NCBI GenBank assembly: GCA_030432755.1
Contig: JAUILZ010000023.1
Coordinates: 1 to 54,068, forward strand
Reading direction: 5' to 3'
DNA length: 54,068 nt
Source of the DNA: Gammaproteobacteria bacterium
GTDB taxonomy: Bacteria > Pseudomonadota > Gammaproteobacteria > Arenicellales > Poriferihabitantaceae
Below the pieces are notes generated by a model. The model was not told the origin of the DNA and searched no databases. It worked only from the letters and a program-made list of their open reading frames with translations. Positions 11,276 through 20,102 of the stretch are shown here, in pieces. The position numbers and the translations under genes are program-made. The number at the start of each line of letters is the position of its first letter. Position 1 is the first letter of the stretch.

Positions 11276-12597
11276 CGCCCGGGAGAGGGCCGGTGACCCG
11301 GGTGAGTGTTCGATCCGGGAGCAAATTCGATGGTTGTAGCGCTCGCCATGATCGCCATCAAGGCGATAAAAACCCAGACATTGGCGGGCACCTGGAAAGG
11401 GAAATCCACCAGGGCGTGAAACAACATGGCCGACACGCCGAATCCACTTGACAGTATCCAGCGCTTGCGGCGCTGACTACCGCAACGCCAGGCACAACGC
11501 AATGCGACAAGGAGAACGACTGCCACCGGGATCACGGCGAGAATCAGGCCGGCAATGCCCTGTTCCAGCAGTAGCTGGAGGTAGTCGTTGTGGGCGTGAT
11601 TGTAGGTCAATGGGCCGAGGTCACCGGTCTGGCGGTTTCGAAACGCAGTTTCGTATGCACCCGCGCCGTACCCGGTCCAGGGCCGAATGGCGATCATTTC
11701 CAGGGTGCTGCGCCATTGTTCAAGACGATCCGACGAGTCGACATCCAGGCTGGCGAAACGAAAGCGCAGGATACCGGCGCCGAACAGGCCCACGGCTCCA
11801 CCGATGGACAGGACCACGGGCCAGAATGACAGCCTGACTCTCGGCATGACGGACAACAGAAGTAGCAGCAACATCGTCGCGACGACGAATGACAGCATCG
11901 CGCCTCGCGAACCGGAAAGCAGCAGACCGGCGAGCAGCAGGGGCAGGACCGGCAGCGCGATCAACCACGACAGCCCGTGAAGCGAAACATCCGTATCGCT
12001 ACGGTCAGGATCTCGATCCCGCGCGAGCAGCAGCACGAGAGGAAACCCCACCGCCATCACCAGCAGGTTGGCGAAGAAATTGCGATTGACGTAGGTGCCG
12101 GTCACTCGATGAAAGGCGTAATGGGTGGGCGCCCAGCCAAACACCGCATCGTCGCCGTAAAAGTTTACGATACCGAATCCCGCCTGCAGCAACGCCACGC
12201 CGACAATGACCGCCGCGAGTTGCCACAGCCTCGCCGTGCTGTCCAGCAGGCTCATGAACAGGACCCATGCGGCGAGATAGCCGACACCCCTGCTGAATGC
12301 TATCCGCGCCTGGTACGGATCCACCGAGTCGAGACCGGCGCCGGCAGCCTGAAGACTGGTGAGAAGAAGCCAGGCCATGAGCGGAATCGATACCGCCATG
12401 GCCAGTCGGCAGTTGCCACGTGCTCCTGAAGGGCCTACCCGTGGTTGTGGCAATATGAGCCGCAACGCCAGTAAAGCGGCAAAGGCGCCGGAAAACGCGA
12501 GCGCCACCGAGGGGCTGCGCGCACCGTCCATCCACGTTACCAGGGAAAACACCAGTAGGGTGAGCACGAGTACGACTCTTTCCAGAAGGCGTTGCAT
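11272..12597 (-). CDS. O-antigen ligase/polymerase family protein (Wzy_C type)
   Basis: This 441-residue membrane protein has about ten hydrophobic segments. It shows features of the Wzy_C/O-antigen ligase domain: a YVNRNFFANLLVMA motif near residue 170, LSGSRGAMLSFV near 225, a periplasmic loop with RPWTGYGAGAYETAFRN, and YNHAHNDYLQLLLEQGIAG near 345, where the His residues resemble the conserved ligase site. The start is the ATG at 12597, whose ATGA overlaps the stop of the neighbouring TPR-like gene. In several families a Wzy_C protein is followed or preceded by a TPR partner, which fits here. It probably polymerises or transfers the polysaccharide; the exact role is not decidable. Confidence 0.8.
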   Translation of the reverse strand: MQRLLERVVLVLTLLVFSLVTWMDGARSPSVALAFSGAFAALLALRLILPQPRVGPSGARGNCRLAMAVSIPLMAWLLLTSLQAAGAGLDSVDPYQARIAFSRGVGYLAAWVLFMSLLDSTARLWQLAAVIVGVALLQAGFGIVNFYGDDAVFGWAPTHYAFHRVTGTYVNRNFFANLLVMAVGFPLVLLLARDRDPDRSDTDVSLHGLSWLIALPVLPLLLAGLLLSGSRGAMLSFVVATMLLLLLLSVMPRVRLSFWPVVLSIGGAVGLFGAGILRFRFASLDVDSSDRLEQWRSTLEMIAIRPWTGYGAGAYETAFRNRQTGDLGPLTYNHAHNDYLQLLLEQGIAGLILAVIPVAVVLLVALRCAWRCGSQRRKRWILSSGFGVSAMLFHALVDFPFQVPANVWVFIALMAIMASATTIEFAPGSNTHPGHRPSPGR

Positions 12598-13352
12598 CAG
12601 CCCCCCGACGCGCACTGCGCGGCCTGGATACGCGCCCAGCGAATGCTGAACTGGTGGTGGCTGTATAACTCGTCCAGGTAACGCGCCATGGGTCGCTGGC
12701 CAAACACCGTGTTCCAACGCGACAGGATGTGGTCATCAATCTTCGCCGCATGGTCCAGCAGGGAAACCAGGGCCTCTCGCGATGCGCAGCCAAGCACTGG
12801 CCATAGCCGGATACCCAGGTCGGCCAGCAGTCGCATGGTGTTGTAGTCACGTGGCGACAATTCCAGGGCCTGATCGAAGGCATCACGGATCGCGACTTCC
12901 TGGTCGGCGTCATGCAGACTGGACAGGAAGTATCCGTATCGCGCCCAGAGCGACCCATCAGCGGGTCGTACCGTGAGGGCAAGACGGTAGTCACGAATCG
13001 TCCTCGCGGCATCCGTGTGGGCAGGCATGTCTCCTTGTGCATCGCGCGAAGCATATGCCGCCAGTGCCAGGGCATCGGCCCGAACATCGGCCTGCGCACC
13101 GTCAAATGGCCGGTCAACGAGCGCATTGGCACGGGCCGAGAGTTCCTCCCGCGTAACGTCACCACCCGACTGCAGCGCCTGCATGTCCACGCGCAATGAC
13201 TGCCGTGCCAGGTCGATCGCCGCAAGTTGAAACGCCTGCCAGGAGAGCAACAAGAACAACACGGCCAGCAACCATCGAACCGGCGCTGAAGTTATCCATC
13301 GCCCTGGATTCACCTGGCCGACAGATGAAGGGAACGAAAACCGTGCGATCAT
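12597..13352 (-). CDS. Membrane-anchored helical (TPR-like) protein of the EPS operon
   Basis: This 251-residue protein has a single hydrophobic segment at about residues 26-44 (WLLAVLFLLLSWQAFQLAAI) followed by an alanine-rich helical domain. The repeat-like units RTIRDYRLALTVRPADGSLWARYGYF and IRDAFDQALELSPRDYNTMRLLADLG have the spacing of tetratricopeptide helices (A-x3-P, G-Y-x-L patterns). The topology suggests a periplasmic domain on a single anchor. It is coupled by ATGA overlaps to the GT4 gene before it and the Wzy_C gene after it. I infer a helper of the polymerase/ligase. No enzyme motif is visible and no function can be given. Confidence 0.75.
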   Translation of the reverse strand: MIARFSFPSSVGQVNPGRWITSAPVRWLLAVLFLLLSWQAFQLAAIDLARQSLRVDMQALQSGGDVTREELSARANALVDRPFDGAQADVRADALALAAYASRDAQGDMPAHTDAARTIRDYRLALTVRPADGSLWARYGYFLSSLHDADQEVAIRDAFDQALELSPRDYNTMRLLADLGIRLWPVLGCASREALVSLLDHAAKIDDHILSRWNTVFGQRPMARYLDELYSHHQFSIRWARIQAAQCASGG

Positions 13353-14599
13353 CTCTGATGGGCGGCGAGCAGTTGCGACGACAGCGGCTCCGTGGTTACG
13401 AGGCCGAGGGAATCGAGCGCCTTTTCGAGTCCTTCGCTGGCAGCGTTCATCGAATAACCCGCAACGCGTCGGCTCGCCATTCTACCCATCCCGCGACGGG
13501 CATCCGGGTCAGAATACATTGCTTCCAGCGCGGCAATCAGCGCCTCCTGCACACCGAAACGAAAAAGTAGTCCGGTTTGACCATCAACAACCAGGTCTTC
13601 GGCGCAGCCCACCTGATCAGAGACGATTGCCGGTATACCACAGGCCATGGCTTCGTTCACCACCAGCCCCCAGGTTTCGCCGCTGTCTGAAGGCAGCACG
13701 AGACAGTCGGACGCGGCATAGCAATTCACGATTTCCTGCTGGTTGGTGAAACCGGCGAAATGCACCCGGTACTCGAACGAAGCCGACCTGGCCTCGAGAG
13801 CAGACCTCATCTCGCCATCACCCACGAAGACCAGGACCGGGTTTCCCCCGCCGGCTCCAGTGTCATGCGCCGCACGCTCCCGCCAGCTCAGGAACGCTTC
13901 CAGCAGGTGATCGGGGTGTTTCTTCGCCTGCAACTTGCCGGCAAACAGGAAGACGGTATCACCTGGATTCGCACCCCATTCCTGGCGCAGGTGCTGACGT
14001 TTCGCTTCACCATCCATAACGCACGAGGCAAAGCGCTCGTTGTCCACGAAGTAGGGACATGAATTCATCGTGTCCCGGGAAACACCACGCGCAAGATAGT
14101 AGCGGCGATTGGCTTCACCGATGTAGAGGAAACGCTGGAACAACTTCAAGTACTGGCCCTGCAGCCGGCGTTTCCAGGCAGGCCGCGGCGAAATGTCGTT
14201 GGATTCTCCCCTTAGCAACAGCGGAATGCCACGAAGGCGGGCAGCGACAGCAACCTGTACCAGGCTATATTGATGCCAGCCGGTCACCAGAACCGCATCC
14301 GGCCTGGACTTTGTCAGTTCGGCGCCGGGAGCGCGCAATCGTGTACCGAAGAACCTCCCCGGCCCGGGATCTCGCGCGTGATTGTCCAGCTCACGCCATG
14401 TATAGCCTTCCAGCAGGGGTATGTCCCATTGAAATGCCGTGCCAAAGCCAGCGCCTTGTTGAACCGGGTCCGGAATGGTCGCGTACCAGACCATGAGATC
14501 GAGACCAGGCTGCCGCGCGAGACTGCGCAGCCAGGGCGCGACATACTGCACGGGGTGGGTACATACCACCAGCAGGCGAACCGGTCGAGAAGAATTCAT
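13349..14599 (-). CDS. Glycosyltransferase, GT4-like (GT-B fold)
   Basis: This 416-residue retaining-type glycosyltransferase has an N-terminal Rossmann half beginning RLLVVCTHPVQYVAPWLRSL. The C-terminal Glycos_transf_1 half has FLFAGKLQAKKHPDHLLEAF near residue 225. The donor-site signature is SDSGETWGLVVNEAMACGIPAIVSDQVG, including the E-x7-E motif, near residues 310-335. The N-terminal WYATIPDP and GFQWD-type region resembles a subgroup of polysaccharide GT4 enzymes. It should add a sugar to the lipid-linked intermediate on the cytoplasmic face. It is separated from the GT2 gene by two bases and overlaps the next gene by ATGA. Donor and acceptor are unknown. Confidence 0.9.
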   Translation of the reverse strand: MNSSRPVRLLVVCTHPVQYVAPWLRSLARQPGLDLMVWYATIPDPVQQGAGFGTAFQWDIPLLEGYTWRELDNHARDPGPGRFFGTRLRAPGAELTKSRPDAVLVTGWHQYSLVQVAVAARLRGIPLLLRGESNDISPRPAWKRRLQGQYLKLFQRFLYIGEANRRYYLARGVSRDTMNSCPYFVDNERFASCVMDGEAKRQHLRQEWGANPGDTVFLFAGKLQAKKHPDHLLEAFLSWRERAAHDTGAGGGNPVLVFVGDGEMRSALEARSASFEYRVHFAGFTNQQEIVNCYAASDCLVLPSDSGETWGLVVNEAMACGIPAIVSDQVGCAEDLVVDGQTGLLFRFGVQEALIAALEAMYSDPDARRGMGRMASRRVAGYSMNAASEGLEKALDSLGLVTTEPLSSQLLAAHQR

Positions 14600-14601
14600 C
14601 G

Positions 14602-15492
14602 TCAGTCGTCGACGACCGCTTGCGCGCGAACGTCATTGCTCAGGAGGGACCGACCGCGGCGCCACATAGCTGCGGCAAGGGTCAGCCCCCGCAGTTCCGC
14701 CCACAAAGTGCGCGGCATGTGCCAGGGATTGCGCAGGTGGTACCGGGTTGACACCGCGCGGCCCATCCGCCGCGTGATCCGCCGTATGCGATGTTCGCCG
14801 GCTCCCAGGATATAGTAGTAGGCGCCGAGTGAATGGCCGGGCCTGGCAGTCGTCAGGTGATTGCCATAACTGCGCACACCTCCACGCTCCGCCTGCAGGT
14901 GGTAGATCCATGCATCGGGCGTGTAGAGAATCTTCCGGCCTGCCGCGAGCAGGCGGTCGGCGAACTCCCTTTCGTAACGATAGGCGGCGAAGCGGAAGTT
15001 CTCGTCGAATCCGCCAATGTCCAGCGCAACCTCCCGCCTGATTGAAAAATTGCCTCCCATGAACTCTTCTCGTGGTCCGGGTTCACAGGCATTGAAAAGG
15101 CTCGCAGGGGTAGCAGGCTGACCTCGTTCCCATGGCTGGATCACGCGCCCCGCCAGCAGGGCGGCGTCAGATTCACGGTGCGCCGCAACGTGTTGGAGAA
15201 GCAGGTCCGGAGCAGGTTCGATATCATCGTCCAGGAACAGCACCAGCGGGGCCCTGGCCTCCACCAGGCCTCGGTTCATGGCGCCGGTTACCGACGGGGC
15301 ATCCAGCCGGATCCAGCGGATCGAACCCTCCATCGACCAGCGCTCGAGTGCATCACTGGTTTCCGCCTCGTGGCCGGGCGTCTGGTCGACGATGATGAGC
15401 TCGGCGTTACCGGCCTGCGGCAACAACTGGCGAACGCTGTCCACCAGGACCCGCTCGCGGCCGTAAGTCGGTATTACAACGCTTATTTCCAC
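14602..15492 (-). CDS. Glycosyltransferase family 2 (GT-A fold)
   Basis: This 296-residue inverting-type glycosyltransferase begins MEISVVIPTYGRERVLVDSV. The metal-binding DxD region is VLFLDDDIEPAPDLL near residue 95. A second motif, MGGNFSIRREVALDIGGFDENF, lies near residues 145-166 and is usual in GT2 enzymes with galactosyl- or rhamnosyltransferase-like C-termini. No membrane helix is obvious, so it acts in the cytoplasm on the lipid-linked glycan. With only this enzyme, the GT4 and the priming transferase in the operon, the repeat unit may be small (about three sugars) unless other transferases are encoded elsewhere. Confidence 0.9.
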   Translation of the reverse strand: MEISVVIPTYGRERVLVDSVRQLLPQAGNAELIIVDQTPGHEAETSDALERWSMEGSIRWIRLDAPSVTGAMNRGLVEARAPLVLFLDDDIEPAPDLLLQHVAAHRESDAALLAGRVIQPWERGQPATPASLFNACEPGPREEFMGGNFSIRREVALDIGGFDENFRFAAYRYEREFADRLLAAGRKILYTPDAWIYHLQAERGGVRSYGNHLTTARPGHSLGAYYYILGAGEHRIRRITRRMGRAVSTRYHLRNPWHMPRTLWAELRGLTLAAAMWRRGRSLLSNDVRAQAVVDD

Positions 15493-15578
15493 TCTGGAAT
15501 TTCCGCGAAACAGCCCGCGACCAGTAGTCGCGCCGCGATCACGCCCCTACGGCCGGCAAAGGGCGGCTATCGCTCACT

Positions 15579-17654
15579 TCAGTACCCGCCACCGTAGTAC
15601 TCCTTGTTGTGGTAGTGGTACTTGTCATAGTAGTAGTGCGAGCTCCTGTAGTTGAGCTGGGACAACACCACGCCGGTGGGAGCGATACCGGCGGCGGCGA
15701 AGCGCTTGATCGCGGCCTCCGCCACCTGGTGGCTGGTCGAGCCGGCCTTCAGCACCATCAGCACCGCGTCCACCATGCGCCCCAGCACCACGCCGTCGCT
15801 CACCGGCAGGATCGGCGCGCTGTCGATCACGATGTAGTCGAAGCTCTTACGCATCATCACCAGGGTCTGGCGGAAGCGCTCCGAGGACAGCAACTCGAGA
15901 GGATTGGGCGGCACCTCCCCGCTGCGCATGATCTGCAGGGTTTCTGACTCCGGGTCCTGGAACAGGCATTCCTCCAGCGTATTCTGGCCGGCGACATAGC
16001 CCGTCAGTCCGGTGGTGTTCTCGACCTGCGCGATCTTGGCGATGCGTGGCTTGCGGAAGTCCGCGTCGATCAGCAGGGTCTTGCCAAGCTTGCTGAAGGC
16101 GAGCGCCAGGTTGGTGGAGCAGGTCGTCTTGCCCTCGTGGGGCAGTGCGGAGGTGACCAGCACCACCCTGGGTGGCTGGTCGAAGTTCGAGTAGAGAATT
16201 CCGGTACGGATATGGTTGATTACTTCGGCAAACCCCGACCTGGACTCCCGGAGGTAGTGTCTCTCCGGCAATATCGAGCCGTCGCGACGGAACTTGCGCG
16301 ACGACAACAGCGGCAAAACACCGAGCACCGGCAGGTTGAGGCGTTCCTCCACCTCGACCTGGTTCTTGAACGTACGGTCGAGGAAATCGCGGCCGAACAG
16401 CAGCAACAGGCCGAGGATGAGTCCCATGACCGCTCCACTGAACGTACGCTTGTTGATATCCGGGCTGAACGGATCCCCCGGCACCGAGGCGCGATCGATC
16501 AGGCTGGTATTGCTGGACACCGAGTCGATGCCGAGTTCCACCTCGTTGAAGCGCGACAGGAACAGTTCATACAGCTCGCGGTTGGAATTCACCGAGCGCT
16601 CCAGCTTGGTCAATTCGAAGCGGTCCTCGTTGGTGCTGAGTTCCGTTTGCGACGCGCTGCCATAACGTGACTCGGCGATATCCAGCTTGCGCTTCGCCTC
16701 GATCAATGCGGGGTGCTTGGGGCCGTAGCGCTTGGAGAGTTCCGCGTAACTGCGACGCGCCTCCAGCAGGTCGTTGTTGACCTGGTCGAGGGTATTCGAC
16801 GACAGCTGTTTCACCATCTGCAGGTCAAGCACCTGGTTGCGCAGCTGGTACTCCTTGAGTTCGTCTTCCGCCTGGGTCAGCTTGACCTTGGACTCCGAGA
16901 TCTTTTCCGCGAGCCATTGTCCAGCGCGCTCCGTCTGGGACACCCGCGACTCCACCAGGTGGGCGAGATAGGCATCCGCCACGGCGTTGGCGACCACCGC
17001 CGCCACCAGGGGATCCGTGGCGGTCACGGTGAGTCGTTGTATCTGGTCGGTACGGCCAAAGCCCACGGACAGCATTGAGCCAATCTTGCGCGCGACGCTG
17101 GCCGTTGACGGTAGTGACTCCTCGACGGATGACGGCGCTTCGCTTGCAGCCGGCACCCGGCTGATTCCCTCCCGATCGAGAATCCGGATCCAGGACCGCA
17201 CGCGCTGATTCAGGTCCTCCAGGTAATGCGTAAACCAGTTCCCTTTTGGCGGCGCGAACATCAACTGCACGATGGACGGGCTCAGCGAGGCGGCGGCCTT
17301 TTCCAGCACCAGCGGGCTGGAAATCACTACCTGCTGGGTCTCGTAATAACTCCGCGGGACGTAGTAGCTCAGGCGCTGGGCGAGAAATTCCGAACGATTG
17401 GAACTCTCCGGCTCCACCACGATGCTGTTGCTTGCGCGATAGAGCGGCGTCTCGCCCATCGCCACCAGGTATCCCACGCCAGCGCCCAGCAACGTGAACA
17501 GGAGCAGCAGGTACTTGTACCGCCTGAGAAACTTGAACAGCTTGTCGAATTCAATCGTATCCCGCTCCTTGTCGGGTTCACCGAAAAAGGATTGTTCGAG
17601 GCGCGCCAGCTTTTGCTGGCCCGGCTGTTTCAGGTCAATGACTTTGCTTTCCAT
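15579..17654 (-). CDS. Wzc-like polysaccharide co-polymerase and tyrosine autokinase
   Basis: This 691-residue protein controls chain length and export by cycles of tyrosine phosphorylation. The Wzz domain starts after residue 30 and is bounded by membrane helices near residues 50 (YLLLLFTLLGAGVGYLV) and 425 (GAVMGLILGLLLLFG), with a coiled-coil periplasmic region between. The BY-kinase domain has Walker A ALPHEGKTT with Lys509, Walker A' LLIDADFRKP and Walker B YIVIDSAPI. The last 24 residues hold nine tyrosines, the usual autophosphorylation cluster. The ATG at 17654 is preferred to an in-frame GTG at 17720 because the family begins close to MESKVIDL; no strong ribosome site is seen. No separate phosphatase gene (Wzb) is in the window. 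Confidence 0.93.
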   Translation of the reverse strand: MESKVIDLKQPGQQKLARLEQSFFGEPDKERDTIEFDKLFKFLRRYKYLLLLFTLLGAGVGYLVAMGETPLYRASNSIVVEPESSNRSEFLAQRLSYYVPRSYYETQQVVISSPLVLEKAAASLSPSIVQLMFAPPKGNWFTHYLEDLNQRVRSWIRILDREGISRVPAASEAPSSVEESLPSTASVARKIGSMLSVGFGRTDQIQRLTVTATDPLVAAVVANAVADAYLAHLVESRVSQTERAGQWLAEKISESKVKLTQAEDELKEYQLRNQVLDLQMVKQLSSNTLDQVNNDLLEARRSYAELSKRYGPKHPALIEAKRKLDIAESRYGSASQTELSTNEDRFELTKLERSVNSNRELYELFLSRFNEVELGIDSVSSNTSLIDRASVPGDPFSPDINKRTFSGAVMGLILGLLLLFGRDFLDRTFKNQVEVEERLNLPVLGVLPLLSSRKFRRDGSILPERHYLRESRSGFAEVINHIRTGILYSNFDQPPRVVLVTSALPHEGKTTCSTNLALAFSKLGKTLLIDADFRKPRIAKIAQVENTTGLTGYVAGQNTLEECLFQDPESETLQIMRSGEVPPNPLELLSSERFRQTLVMMRKSFDYIVIDSAPILPVSDGVVLGRMVDAVLMVLKAGSTSHQVAEAAIKRFAAAGIAPTGVVLSQLNYRSSHYYYDKYHYHNKEYYGGGY

Positions 17655-17752
17655 GACAATACATCTCGTGTCAGGCGTCGCGCCATGGCGCAACCATGTG
17701 AAATGCGCTGCAACAGGCACTGGTCGATTGGCAACACATCATCTGCTCAGGT

Positions 17753-18583
17753 TCAGAACAGGCTCGCGCCCACGGTAATCACGTCCCCGGCCTGTACCGG
17801 GAAATCGAGGTCCACTCGGTCGAGGTCATCCTCGTTTTCCCCGCGGGAGATGGAAATCTTGCGCTGCGAGGCGCGAAGGCCAAAACCCCCGGCAATGGCG
17901 ATAGCCTGCTCCACGGTCAGGCCGCTGCTGTATTCGTAGCGACCCGGCGAGCGAACCTCCCCATGCAGGTAGATGTATTCCTCCGCACGCTCGGTCACGA
18001 TCTCCTCGCCCACCGTGACGACGTCACCGGGCAGGACATCCTCTGACAAGCCAACCGCCATCTCGAAGCGGCCGTTATCCCCGCGCCGCTGGATCACGAT
18101 TTCGTCTTCGTTCGCATGCTCGGAGAACCCGCCTGCGAGGGCGATGAGACGCTCCACGTCCATGCCGATGGAGAATTCCTTCTGTCCCGGCTGACGAACC
18201 GCGCCCCCGACATAGATCGGCCGATAACGGATCACCGCCACGGATACCTGGGGTTGAAGCAGGTATCCGTCGAGCAGGCCCTGGCGAAGCTCGTTGGCGA
18301 GTTCGACCTCGCTCAGCCCCTCGACTTTCACCTGGCCAAGAAAGGGATAGGTGATAAAACCCGAACTCGGTACCGGGATGTCGCTGAAGCTGAGATCCTG
18401 CTCGCCGTACACGTTGATGGAGATACGATCCCCCGGCGCGATGCGATAGGGCTCCTGGGCGGTGGCACAGTGGGCGACCAGCGTCAGCATGACGAGAGTG
18501 ATTGCCGCGCAGGCGCCTCGCATCCGCTTGAGTCGCGCGGAAATCCGTACCGCCCTGTCCATGGCTTCCGGGCGCGCGTTCAC
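17753..18583 (-). CDS. Wza-like polysaccharide export protein
   Basis: This 276-residue protein has a signal peptide whose hydrophobic core is ACAAITLVMLTLVAHCATAQ. The poly_export domain follows (EPYRIAPGDRISINVYGEQDLS), then two SLBB-like repeats (YVGGAVRQPGQKEFSIG and YLHGEVRSPGRYEYSSG). It should form or line the outer-membrane export channel working with the Wzc-like protein. The cysteine in VAHCA does not fit a lipobox, because histidine precedes it, so it may be a soluble or non-lipidated variant, unlike E. coli Wza. The GTG at 18583 overlaps the stop of the previous gene (GTGA) and has GAGAAG seven bases upstream. The ATG at 18562 is the alternative. Confidence 0.9.
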   Translation of the reverse strand: MNARPEAMDRAVRISARLKRMRGACAAITLVMLTLVAHCATAQEPYRIAPGDRISINVYGEQDLSFSDIPVPSSGFITYPFLGQVKVEGLSEVELANELRQGLLDGYLLQPQVSVAVIRYRPIYVGGAVRQPGQKEFSIGMDVERLIALAGGFSEHANEDEIVIQRRGDNGRFEMAVGLSEDVLPGDVVTVGEEIVTERAEEYIYLHGEVRSPGRYEYSSGLTVEQAIAIAGGFGLRASQRKISISRGENEDDLDRVDLDFPVQAGDVITVGASLF

Positions 18584-20082
18584 TGGGCGCTTCTCAGGCC
18601 ATCGCTGGTCTGAATCTCCGGTTCGCCGAAGTCCCTTGAACGGGCCGGCTTGATCGACGCGGTGATGGAAAACGCATCGGAGTCGTAGTCCGCCGCGGGA
18701 TCGGTGGAACTGCGATCCGTCCGGCTCCACGAGGCTCCGAGGGAGAGGTAGCGATTGAAATCATAGAACAGGCCGACGCCGTAGTCGGTGGTCTCGTCCT
18801 GGCGCACGTTGACCAGGTCGTCGTCGATCAGGTTGAAATAGACCTGGCCGCGAATGGAATCGGTGAACGCATGATCCATGCTGAGGCCGACGAGGTCCGA
18901 GACCGTCACCGGCGAGGATCGATCTGTGGTTTCCTCGAAGGTGCGCGAGGTGTACATGTTCAGGCTCGTAAACTCGGTGGGCAGCCAGCTCAACTTGCCG
19001 AGGTAACTGTTCGTGTCCTGGTCGTCGAAGCTGTGCGTATCGTAGGATTTCTCGATGGTGCCGGCCTGGAGCAGCAGCGAGGTGGTGTAGCTCGGCTCCC
19101 ATCCAACGCCCAGGTTGATGTCTGTATTGGTGCTGTCGAACCCTGCACTGCCATCCTCCGCGTAGTCGATCGTGGTCTGACCCGCATTGAGAAAGAAGGA
19201 TGTTCTCGGTGATATATTGACGTATACGCCGCCATGAATCCGCTGGTCGGTGCGGTCGCGCGCATCCTGGTTGTTGTTGGTGAAATCCAGGTCCCCCTGC
19301 TGCGCGCCGAGCACCAGTTGCAGCGGGTTGGTTCGCCGTCCAAGGGTCACCCGCCCGCCGAACGCGGTTTCCTCGTACTCGTCGTTAGCCTCTCCGGGCT
19401 GCAGGAGGCGCGCCCCCGTGGCTCCGCGCGTGTCACTGCTCTTTGCGTGGTTGCCGTAGAGGTCGACCTTGAGCTTCTCGGTCATGTCGAGACGCAGCGC
19501 CGCGTTGTAATTGAGAGTGTCGCTATCCAGCTCTTCCAGCTCGTCAAACGTCTCCGTCGCCGCGGACACACCCAGCTCATAGACATGTCGGTTGCGGATC
19601 GCGCCGCGGTACTTCAGCACCGGAACGATGGACCAGGATGTGTCTTCCTGCTCGTCCTCGCCATGTTCGCGCGCCGGGTTGTCACGCCGGGTGGCGCTGA
19701 TGGTCAGGCTGGGGAAAAACCCGAGATTGGAATTCACCTGCGCGCCCTGGGGCGGGCTGACGGCCTCCTGGGTATTCCTGCCAACCGGCGCCGTGGTCTG
19801 CGGCGCGGTTCCGATGACCACCGGCGCGGCGACGGTGGGCAGGGACAGGGTATCCACGTACTCCGTGTCATCACCCGTTTCCGGCTCTCCCTGCTGCGAC
19901 TCCGCTGCGCCATCGTCCGAACCGGCCGCCGGCAGCGGATCGCCGGCCGGAATGCCTGTTCCACCGCTACCCGCGCATCCTCCGAGCGCGAGCAACAGCG
20001 CCAGGGTAATGATCAGCCTGGTTGATGCCGGACGGCAGTCACTTCTGCCCCATCCGGCAATTCCGCTACGGTAATGCTTCAT
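18580..20082 (-). CDS. Outer-membrane beta-barrel lipoprotein (BBP2/EpsL-like)
   Basis: This 500-residue protein has a long n-region, the lipobox LALGGC with Cys36, then a Ser/Gly/Glu-rich linker. From about residue 125 it carries many short alternating strands ending in aromatic residues, such as YELGVSAATETF, LKVDLYGNHAKS, SFFLNAGQTTIDYAED and LSLGASWSRTDRSS. This looks like an outer-membrane barrel of the putative porin 2 type often found in exopolysaccharide operons. It may help the polymer cross or anchor at the outer membrane. The ATG at 20082 has AGGGG eight bases upstream; a GTG at 20106 overlaps the preceding stop and is possible. It overlaps the Wza-like gene at its end. Confidence 0.8.
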   Translation of the reverse strand: MKHYRSGIAGWGRSDCRPASTRLIITLALLLALGGCAGSGGTGIPAGDPLPAAGSDDGAAESQQGEPETGDDTEYVDTLSLPTVAAPVVIGTAPQTTAPVGRNTQEAVSPPQGAQVNSNLGFFPSLTISATRRDNPAREHGEDEQEDTSWSIVPVLKYRGAIRNRHVYELGVSAATETFDELEELDSDTLNYNAALRLDMTEKLKVDLYGNHAKSSDTRGATGARLLQPGEANDEYEETAFGGRVTLGRRTNPLQLVLGAQQGDLDFTNNNQDARDRTDQRIHGGVYVNISPRTSFFLNAGQTTIDYAEDGSAGFDSTNTDINLGVGWEPSYTTSLLLQAGTIEKSYDTHSFDDQDTNSYLGKLSWLPTEFTSLNMYTSRTFEETTDRSSPVTVSDLVGLSMDHAFTDSIRGQVYFNLIDDDLVNVRQDETTDYGVGLFYDFNRYLSLGASWSRTDRSSTDPAADYDSDAFSITASIKPARSRDFGEPEIQTSDGLRSAQ

Positions 20083-20102
20083 ATCACGGCCCCTGTTCTG
20101 CG

